This document shows positions 15,355 through 20,555 of a DNA stretch of 20,555 nucleotides, piece after piece (positions within the stretch are counted from its first letter, which is position 1; each line of letters opens with the position of its first letter). The DNA comes from CAZALT01 sp964485515 (GTDB lineage Bacteria > Actinomycetota > Acidimicrobiia > Acidimicrobiales > Acidimicrobilacustridaceae): assembly GCA_964485515.1 (NCBI GenBank), contig CAZALT010000049.1:1-20555 (forward strand), read 5' to 3'. The position numbers and the translations under genes were made by a program. The notes below the pieces were generated by a model that saw nothing but the letters and a program-made list of their open reading frames with translations, was not told where the DNA came from and did not search any database.

Positions 15355-16371
15355 CTATCGACCCACCAGGTACTTGAAGACGCTCTCGAGGTCGTCGTCG
15401 AGGGGCGTGACACCGAACAGGCGAGCGCCGCTCTGCGAGCTGACCAGGGCGACCGTGTGGCGGAAGAGGTGCACGGCGTCGGTCTCGACCTCGACGTGGG
15501 TGTCGCTCGTGATGTGCGCGGCGAGCACGGCGTTCGACGCGAGCAGGCCTGTGGCCACGGCGCGTGGTCGGTCGGTCGTGATGCGGATCCGGTGGGGGCG
15601 GTCATCCATGAGGTCGCGGATGGCGCGGAAGTCGCCTTCGGCGGCGAGGCGCCCCTGGGCGATGACCAGGACGCGGGACCCGAACCGCTCGACCTCGTCC
15701 AGCACGTGGCTCGACACGATGACGCAGTGGTCGGTGGCGCCGAGGCGTTGGAACAGGTCGATCATGTGCAGCCGCTGGCGAGGATCGAGCCCGGTGAGGG
15801 GCTCGTCGAGGATGATCACCTCGGGGCGGTGCACGATGGCCTGGGCCACCTTCACCCGTTGGCGCATGCCCTTCGAGTAGGTGCGGATCTTCTGGCTGCT
15901 GTCGGCGTCGAGCTCCACCACGGCGAGCGCGGCGCGAGCGGCGCCCTCGGGGTCGCCGAGGCGGTGCAGGCGCGCCGCGAGCTCGACGAACTCGAAGGCG
16001 GTGAGCACCTCGAAGGTGGTCTCCTGCTGGGGTACCAGGCCGATCCTGCGGGTGAGCGCGAGGTCTCGATGCGGGTCGGAACCCAAGATGCGCACGGTGC
16101 CCCGCGACGGGGGTGTGAGCCCGGCGAGCATGCGCAGCATCGTGGACTTGCCCGCGCCGTTGGGGCCGAGCAGCGCGGTGACACCCCGCTCGACGTGGAA
16201 CGAGACTTCGGACACCGCCACGAGGTCGCCGTACCACTTGGACACCTGTTCGACGACGATCGGCGCGTCGCTCGGTGCCGGTGGTGCCGGTGGTGCCGGT
16301 GGTGCCGGTGGTGCCGGTGGTGCCGGGCGTGGCGGGGGAGGTGGTGGCGGGGGAGGCGGAGGTGTCGTCAT
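15355..16371 (-). CDS. ABC transporter ATP-binding protein (second), proline-rich N-terminus
   Basis: 338 residues. The ATPase core runs from about 38 to 260: Walker A GPNGAGKST (69-77, Lys75), Q-loop at LVPQQE, a divergent signature YSKGMRQRVKVAQA in place of LSGGQ, Walker B VIILDEPLTGLDP, and the H-loop SSHVLDEVE. A C-terminal domain of about 80 residues follows, as in ABC-2 exporter ATPases. Before the core sits an unusual 36-residue stretch of eleven prolines and then A-P-P repeats, encoded by homopolymer-like codons and a 9-bp tandem repeat. ATG 16371 overlaps the stop of the preceding permease as ATGA, so the two are translationally coupled. The partner is most likely the permease downstream. 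Confidence 0.95.
   Translation of the reverse strand: MTTPPPPPPPPPPPRPAPPAPPAPPAPPAPPAPSDAPIVVEQVSKWYGDLVAVSEVSFHVERGVTALLGPNGAGKSTMLRMLAGLTPPSRGTVRILGSDPHRDLALTRRIGLVPQQETTFEVLTAFEFVELAARLHRLGDPEGAARAALAVVELDADSSQKIRTYSKGMRQRVKVAQAIVHRPEVIILDEPLTGLDPRQRLHMIDLFQRLGATDHCVIVSSHVLDEVERFGSRVLVIAQGRLAAEGDFRAIRDLMDDRPHRIRITTDRPRAVATGLLASNAVLAAHITSDTHVEVETDAVHLFRHTVALVSSQSGARLFGVTPLDDDLESVFKYLVGR
16274..16327. repeat. 9-bp tandem repeat encoding (Ala-Pro-Pro)n
   Basis: Five copies of GGTGCCGGT and a sixth ending GGG (plus strand). On the minus strand they encode the A-P-P run in the N-terminus of the second ABC ATPase. The unit is in frame, so length changes do not shift the frame. Confidence 0.95.
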
Positions 16372-17327
16372 CGGGTGATCTCCACCCGGCGGTACCGGCC
16401 CCAGACGATGGCCACCGACGGGATGACCCAGGCGAGGTAGCCGGCCACCAGCTCGGGGGTCGACATGTCGCCCGCCGGCCCGGTGCGGCTCGCCTCGCCG
16501 TAGATGCGTTGGACCAGCTCGAAGGGCAGGTTCAGCAGGTTGACCAGGAACAAGAAGCGGTTGCCGTCGGCCTCGTCGACCAGCACCGCGCTGATGGTGG
16601 CCGACCCCAAGATGAGCAGGATGATGGCGGCCGACGCGGCGATCTTGCGGGTGGTGAGCGACGACACGGCCAGGCTGATCGCGGCGTACAGCACGCCGAG
16701 GAGCACCCCGCTGAGCGTGGCCTGCGCGAGGAGCTCGGCGACCTCCTTCGGTCCTTCGGGACCGGAGCCAGCGATGGTGCGAGCGATCACCATGAACAGC
16801 GGAGGGCCGAGGGTGACGATGGCGAGCACGAGTCCGACGGCGATGGTCTTGGCCAACAGGTAGGTGTTCCGCGTGAGCGTCGACGCGAGGTAGAGCCCGA
16901 GCATGCCGTTGCGTTGATCGGGGCACAGGAGCTCGGGGGCCACGAACGCGGTGAAGATCACGATGGCCGCGGAGACGTAGAAGTAGTACTCGCCGTAGGT
17001 CGGGAGCACCTCGGGGGCGCGCTGGAGCAGGTCGTCGACGAGCACGGTGATGCCCACGAACACGATGGCCGGGACATAGGCGAGGAAGATCGTGGCGAAC
17101 GGCAGGACCTTGGTCCACGCGTTGCGCTTGATGCCGAGCACCCGTTGGATGCTGTGCCTCACGAGGCTCCGCACCGCACCAGAGACGCCGGTTCGTTCGC
17201 CGGTGAACGATCGGTAGCCGCGGTCGACGATGCGCGCCGCTCCGGGCACGAACGCGCCGGTAGGTGCGTCGTCGTCGTCGATCGATCGATCGATCGGCTC
17301 GCCTCGGGGCTCGTCGACCTCGCTCAC
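16368..17327 (-). CDS. ABC-2 type transporter permease (first of the operon)
   Basis: 319 residues: a hydrophilic N-terminal region of about 75 residues, then six or so membrane segments. It carries APELLCPDQRNGMLGLYLASTLTR, the permease version of the ABC-2 coupling loop, matching the LTEDGTLVYLWLRP loop of the second permease. GTG 17327 overlaps the stop of the preceding ATPase as GTGA. Its own stop overlaps the next ATPase start as ATGA. The N-terminus holds an acidic run IDRSIDDDD made by two microsatellites. Export of a lipid, peptide or drug is typical for the family; no substrate can be inferred. Confidence 0.9.
   Translation of the reverse strand: MSEVDEPRGEPIDRSIDDDDAPTGAFVPGAARIVDRGYRSFTGERTGVSGAVRSLVRHSIQRVLGIKRNAWTKVLPFATIFLAYVPAIVFVGITVLVDDLLQRAPEVLPTYGEYYFYVSAAIVIFTAFVAPELLCPDQRNGMLGLYLASTLTRNTYLLAKTIAVGLVLAIVTLGPPLFMVIARTIAGSGPEGPKEVAELLAQATLSGVLLGVLYAAISLAVSSLTTRKIAASAAIILLILGSATISAVLVDEADGNRFLFLVNLLNLPFELVQRIYGEASRTGPAGDMSTPELVAGYLAWVIPSVAIVWGRYRRVEITR
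17268..17296. repeat. GTC and GATC microsatellites in the first permease N-terminus
   Basis: (GTC)4 followed directly by (GATC)4 and G. The 4-bp part is not a multiple of three and lies about 10-16 codons after the start, so slippage there would frameshift the permease. Confidence 0.9.
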
Positions 17328-18292
17328 TGGCCGACCTCGAGGAAGACCTGCTCCAGGCTGACCCGCCGGGGCCCGAGGCGGCGGATGCCGGCACCGCTGG
17401 CGACGAGCGCGTCACGCACGAGGTCGGCGAGCGCGTCCTCGTCCAGGTCGTCGCGGCTGACGGTGAGTCGGGACTGGTCGGCATCGACGACGGCGCCCCG
17501 TTGCAGGAGCGCCACGATGAGCTCGTCGACTCGGTCGATGGCATCGATCACCACGGCGCGACCGACATCGACGGTCAGCTCGGCGATCGCCCCGGACGCC
17601 GCGACGCGCCCGTTGGCGAGGATGACGGCGCTGTCGCAGATCCGCTCGATCTCCTCGAGCAGGTGCGACGACAGCACGATGTCGATCCCGTACTCGGATC
17701 CGATCCGTCGGATGAGGGCGAGCATGTCGTCGCGCTGGACCGGGTCGAGGCCGTCGGTGGGCTCGTCGAGAAGCACGAGGCTGGGGTCGTGGGCGATGGC
17801 CTGGGCCAGCTTCACCCGCTGGCGTTGACCGGTGGACATGGTGGAGACAGGGCGGAAGCGCTCTTCGCCCAGGCCAACCTGCCACAGGGCGTCGCTGGCC
17901 CGGGATGTGGCGTCGCGCCGGGGGAGCCCGTGGATCTCGGCGACGTGGCGGACGAGGTCGTGGGCGTGGACGTCGCCGGGCAGGGTGTGGTGCTCAGGGG
18001 CGTAGCCGATGCGGGAGCGCACGTCGGGTCCCGCCTTGTGGGGGTCGAGGCCCATCACGCGCAGCGTTCCCGTGGTCGGCCGGTGCAGGCCGAGGGTCAT
18101 GCCGATGAGCGTGGTCTTGCCGGCGCCGTTGGCGCCGAGCAGACCCGTGATGCCGGGACCGATCGAGAACGTCGCACCGTCGAGCACGGTGTTGGCGCCG
18201 TACCGCTTGACGATCCCCTGTGCCTCGATGATCGGCGATCGGCTGGCGCCGGGATCGGCCGGTCGGGATCCGAGGCGGGGCGTCGGGGGCAT
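17324..18292 (-). CDS. ABC transporter ATP-binding protein (first)
   Basis: 322 residues. Walker A GANGAGKTT (53-61, Lys59), Q-loop region YAPEHH, signature STGQRQRVKLAQA (a divergent LSGGQ), Walker B LVLLDEPTDGLDP and H-loop SSHLLEEIE, followed by a C-terminal regulatory domain ending VSLEQVFLEVGQ, which is typical of ABC-2 exporter ATPases. It powers the permease that follows with a GTGA overlap. ATG 18292 is preferred because TAGGGT lies 8 nt upstream and an in-frame earlier start at 18343 would fall in the repeat after the SLH gene. It is probably the first gene of the five-gene transport operon. Confidence 0.94.
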   Translation of the reverse strand: MPPTPRLGSRPADPGASRSPIIEAQGIVKRYGANTVLDGATFSIGPGITGLLGANGAGKTTLIGMTLGLHRPTTGTLRVMGLDPHKAGPDVRSRIGYAPEHHTLPGDVHAHDLVRHVAEIHGLPRRDATSRASDALWQVGLGEERFRPVSTMSTGQRQRVKLAQAIAHDPSLVLLDEPTDGLDPVQRDDMLALIRRIGSEYGIDIVLSSHLLEEIERICDSAVILANGRVAASGAIAELTVDVGRAVVIDAIDRVDELIVALLQRGAVVDADQSRLTVSRDDLDEDALADLVRDALVASGAGIRRLGPRRVSLEQVFLEVGQ

Positions 18293-18300
18293 CCTCGGCA

Positions 18301-18306
18301 ACCCTA
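18301..18306 (-). promoter_or_regulatory. Probable -10 hexamer of the ABC/MATE operon
   Basis: TAGGGT on the minus strand, 8 nt before ATG 18292, which suggests a leaderless or nearly leaderless mRNA. No clear -35 is visible upstream, where the 14- and 15-bp repeats begin. Confidence 0.4.
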
Positions 18307-18332
18307 TCGACGTGGTCCGACCGGGGTGGTGT

Positions 18333-18390
18333 CGGTCGAGCACACCCGGTCGAGCACACCCGGTGGATCAGGGGCCGGTGGATCAGAGGC
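18333..18390. repeat. Two adjacent duplications (14 bp x2, 15 bp x2) at the SLH gene 3' end
   Basis: CGGTCGAGCACACC occurs twice (18333-18360). Next to it is a 15-bp unit starting CGGTGGATCAG twice with one mismatch (18361-18375, 18376-18390). The second pair spans the stop codon of the SLH protein; since 15 is a multiple of three, a second in-frame TGA follows, as in the oxidoreductase repeat. Confidence 0.9.
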
Positions 18391-20386
18391 CGGTGCGGTC
18401 GACCATGACAGCGGCGCCCTGACGGGTGACGACGGCCGCGGGTCGGAACGTGCCGTCCGGGTACCCGGTGGTGATGCCTGCGCCTGCCGCCCAGCTGATG
18501 GCGTCGGCGAAGGGGTGCGACGGCCCCACGTCGCGGAAGCGACCGGCGGTGCCGGGAGCGGGCTCGGGTCGGCCGGCCAAGCGCCACACCATGGCGAGCC
18601 ACCCTTGGCGGGTGACCGTCGCGGTCGGACGGAAGGTGCCGTCGCCGAAGCCGTCGGTGACGCCGACCGATGCCGCCCACGTGATCGCGTCGGCGAAGGG
18701 GTGCGCCGGGCCGACATCGTGGAACGGCGACGGGGCGTCGACGGTGGGCGAACCGGCCAGGCGGTGGAGGTAGGCGACGGCGGCCTGGCGGGTGACGGAC
18801 GCCATCGGTCGGAACGTGCCGTCGGCGAAGCCGACCACGACCCCTCGACCCGACATCGACGCGATGGCCGGGTGGAACGGGTCGGTGCTCAGGAGGTCCC
18901 GGAAGGCGGCGTCGGGGTCGACGACCCACACCGACCGGCAGCCCAGCCGTGGGTTGTCGCCGGTCGTGCCGGGCGTGTTGACGGCCCGGACGCACACCTG
19001 GCGCAGTCCGGGTGCCGCGGCGAAGGCGGCGTCGAAGCCACGGTTCGGCCCGTGAGCGGGGTGGGCGCGCCCGACGTCGGGGCGCGGCCGGTTGGCCCGG
19101 ACGCCGCCGACGAACGCGCCGTCGACCGAGGTGCGCACCTCGATCGACGCCGACGTGTCGGGGTCGATGGCCCATCCGGCGATGCGCAAGGAGCGGGGCG
19201 ACCCGTCGACGCGGTCGAGAGACCCGAACGGATGGCCGGGGGCGAGCGTGACGTCCCGGCAGCCGAGCAGGGTGTTCGATCCCTCCCCGATGTTGATGGC
19301 GTACAGGCACACCGGGACCCGCCCCTGGAGCGTGGCGCTCCGGGCGATGGCGTCGAAGCCGTGGGTGGCGCCCGCGCCGGGATAGGACCACGCCACGTCC
19401 GGGCGGTTGCCCCGCGCCGGCCCCAGGACCGTGCCGACGGCGCCGGGGGTGCCGGCGAGGCCACCGACGTAGGCGTGCACGTCGATGGATGCCGCCAGGT
19501 CGCTGGGATCGACCGCCCATCCGCCGACCCGCACCTTGCCGTAGGTCTCGGCGGCCGCGAGCTCGAAGGATCCGACCGGTGAGGCCGGCGCCGACAGCTG
19601 GGTGCCGACGTAGACGTACTCCCACGGTTCGGGGCTGGGACCCTGCGCCCCACCGTCGAACGGGTAGCTGGGCACGAAGCCGAAGCGACGGGCGTTGCGG
19701 TAGTTGTCCGCCGACATCCACGCGAACGCCGCGGTGCTCACGAACTGGTTGACGTTGCCCCCGCCCTGGGTGAGGTCGACGGCGTAACCGGTCTGGTGCT
19801 TGGAGTAGCCGGGCGCGGCGACCCACTCGAGCACGGCGTGCACGGCCCCGTCGGCCTGGCCGGCGGCGACCTGGGCGGGCGACGCGCCCAGGCGACCCAT
19901 GAACGCGCTCCGCTGCGTGTCGGGGGAGCGGTAGCCGGACACGGCGCGGACCGAGATGCCCGAGCCGGCCGCTGCGCTCTTGAGCTGCTGGAGGGCGTGG
20001 GCCGCGGTCGGGTGCAGGGAGACGCCGTCGATGCCCGCCAGGTAGCCGGTGGAGGCGGGTCGTCGCCGGTAGCCGCGGCTCTCGGCGATGGATCGGATGC
20101 GGGCGTCGGCCGCGCCGTTGCCCGTGATGGCGGGCGGCGGGCCGCCGGGTCCGGTCGTGTCGGGGAGGGCCTTGTTGTCGAACAGGGCGAGGAACTGGGG
20201 GCCGGTGAGCAACGGGTAGGCCGCCGCGCCGTGCTCGCGTTCGGCGGCGGTCGTGGTCGTGGTGGCCGTCGCGGTCGCCGCGTCGGCGGTGAGCGGGCCG
20301 AGCAGGACGATGAGTACGGCGATGATGGCGATCGCCGAGCGCCGGAACGTGCCGCCGTGACCCAGCGACCAGGACGGGCCGGTCAT
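18383..20386 (-). CDS. Secreted M15 (VanY-like) D,D-carboxypeptidase-like protein with three SLH repeats
   Basis: 667 residues. A signal peptide or anchor lies at about 15-37 (RRS, hydrophobic core, ADAA). An M15B/VanY peptidase domain is at about 115-262: SGYRSPDTQ (150-158), then YSKHQTGYAVD with zinc ligands His197 and Asp204, and EPWEYVYVG (253-261) with the catalytic-type Glu253. The usual third zinc ligand (EPWH) is Glu256 here. Two copies of an actinobacterial repeat follow (about 270-380 and 387-488; GWAxDP...RPDV...GFDA...G.N..LGCR). Last come three S-layer homology repeats (about 494-546, 553-606, 616-665), each with F-x-DGTFRP-VTRQ. The SLH repeats suggest attachment to cell-wall polymer, so the protein probably trims or binds peptidoglycan outside the membrane. 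ATG 20386 has TAGCGT 7 nt upstream. Confidence 0.93.
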   Translation of the reverse strand: MTGPSWSLGHGGTFRRSAIAIIAVLIVLLGPLTADAATATATTTTTAAEREHGAAAYPLLTGPQFLALFDNKALPDTTGPGGPPPAITGNGAADARIRSIAESRGYRRRPASTGYLAGIDGVSLHPTAAHALQQLKSAAAGSGISVRAVSGYRSPDTQRSAFMGRLGASPAQVAAGQADGAVHAVLEWVAAPGYSKHQTGYAVDLTQGGGNVNQFVSTAAFAWMSADNYRNARRFGFVPSYPFDGGAQGPSPEPWEYVYVGTQLSAPASPVGSFELAAAETYGKVRVGGWAVDPSDLAASIDVHAYVGGLAGTPGAVGTVLGPARGNRPDVAWSYPGAGATHGFDAIARSATLQGRVPVCLYAINIGEGSNTLLGCRDVTLAPGHPFGSLDRVDGSPRSLRIAGWAIDPDTSASIEVRTSVDGAFVGGVRANRPRPDVGRAHPAHGPNRGFDAAFAAAPGLRQVCVRAVNTPGTTGDNPRLGCRSVWVVDPDAAFRDLLSTDPFHPAIASMSGRGVVVGFADGTFRPMASVTRQAAVAYLHRLAGSPTVDAPSPFHDVGPAHPFADAITWAASVGVTDGFGDGTFRPTATVTRQGWLAMVWRLAGRPEPAPGTAGRFRDVGPSHPFADAISWAAGAGITTGYPDGTFRPAAVVTRQGAAVMVDRTGL

Positions 20387-20393
20387 GGCCGAC

Positions 20394-20399
20394 ACGCTA
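20394..20399 (-). promoter_or_regulatory. Probable -10 hexamer, leaderless SLH-peptidase promoter
   Basis: TAGCGT on the minus strand, 7 nt before ATG 20386, with no ribosome site. It sets the start in place of the longer open frame, which would reach to 20542 and across the divergent gene. Confidence 0.5.
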
Positions 20400-20462
20400 C
20401 CGACCCGATGCCCACGGCGATGTCGAGGCCATTCTGGCTGGGGCGTCATCGGCGGCGCGGCG

Positions 20463-20468
20463 TAACCT
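20463..20468 (+). promoter_or_regulatory. Probable -10 hexamer for the gene at the window end
   Basis: TAACCT, 6 nt before ATG 20475. Together with 20394-20399 it makes an 88-bp divergent promoter region, which also holds one CTGGCTGG (20434-20441) like those near ung and in the 12100-12155 inverted repeat. Confidence 0.45.
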
Positions 20469-20474
20469 GCGGCC

Positions 20475-20555
20475 ATGGTCGAACCACACGAGACCCCGCC
20501 CGAGACCCCGCCCGAGACCCCGGTTGGATTCAACCGCTTCAAGCCCCGCTCTGCC
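20475..20555 (+). CDS. Start of an unidentified gene, cut by the window end
   Basis: ATG 20475 opens a frame that stays open for all 27 codons to the window end. The product begins MVEPHE, then TPPE repeats, then VGFNRFKPRSA. The call rests on the well-placed TAACCT hexamer and the divergent layout. The first part is encoded by a 12-bp repeat and is low-complexity; too little follows to name a family. Confidence 0.5.
   Translation, partial: MVEPHETPPETPPETPVGFNRFKPRSA
20490..20522. repeat. 12-bp tandem repeat in the N-terminus of the last gene
   Basis: GAGACCCCGCCC twice and a third copy of nine bases. It encodes E-T-P-P repeats, in frame, starting five codons after the ATG. Confidence 0.9.

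Noticed and set aside
17264..19582. 772-codon plus-strand frame across two minus-strand genes
   Set aside because: It crosses both an ABC ATPase and the SLH peptidase in antisense and has shadow-type composition.
20387..20542. 52-residue N-terminal extension of the SLH peptidase
   Set aside because: It precedes a good signal peptide at ATG 20386 with a close -10, and overlaps the divergent gene; its start lies in the antisense of a repeat.

Overview
This is a high-GC (roughly 70% by eye), densely packed bacterial chromosome segment. Several features suggest an actinobacterium, most likely of the Acidimicrobiia type: an LLM-class (F420-type) oxidoreductase, a PAS/GAF/SpoIIE phosphatase, a DUF2237 protein, a secreted M15 peptidase with S-layer homology repeats, and many genes whose -10-like hexamer lies only 6-8 nt before the start codon (leaderless-type starts). 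This placement is inference, not a search result. A run of exactly 100 N flanked by an identical 55-bp sequence on both sides shows that the window is a scaffold, probably from a short-read (meta)genome assembly. No rRNA, tRNA, CRISPR array, IS element or phage gene was seen.

Layout. 277-1164 (+) LLM-class oxidoreductase, convergent with 1198-3321 (-) PAS-PAS-GAF-SpoIIE phosphatase. 3413-3808 (-) DUF2237 protein, divergent from 3932-4702 (+) two-domain VOC/glyoxalase protein, followed by 4913-5887 (+) NAD-dependent epimerase-like SDR. 5924-6754 (-) exonuclease III and 6885-7553 (-) uracil-DNA glycosylase form a base-excision-repair pair. 7752-9479 (+) D-aminoacylase-like amidohydrolase and 9535-10752 (+) purT. 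10759-12021 (-) HI0933/PP_4765-type flavoprotein, divergent from 12200-12955 (+) nitrobindin-like beta-barrel protein. From 18292 down to 12987 on the minus strand runs one transport operon: ABC ATPase, ABC-2 permease, second ABC ATPase, second ABC-2 permease, then a MATE exporter. 18383-20386 (-) is a secreted M15 peptidase with SLH repeats. At 20475 a further plus-strand gene begins and runs off the window.

The most striking property is that short tandem repeats (5, 9, 12, 14, 15 and 17 bp units) sit at gene boundaries almost throughout. Some cover stop codons, some extend the C- or N-terminus, and some fill the gap between genes. The best of these is the 17-bp array between the second ABC permease and the MATE gene. 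Every unit carries a Shine-Dalgarno-like AGGA, a GTG or ATG start 6 nt later, and a TGA that overlaps the next unit's start. The array is therefore a chain of six-residue mini-ORFs (M/V-N-Q-D-R/I-P), each stop-start coupled to the next. It leads from the permease stop to the MATE start. The ABC genes upstream use the same GTGA/ATGA overlaps at two junctions, so the array looks like an amplified translational-coupling junction. I found no published description of this from memory; I treat it as the main candidate novelty.
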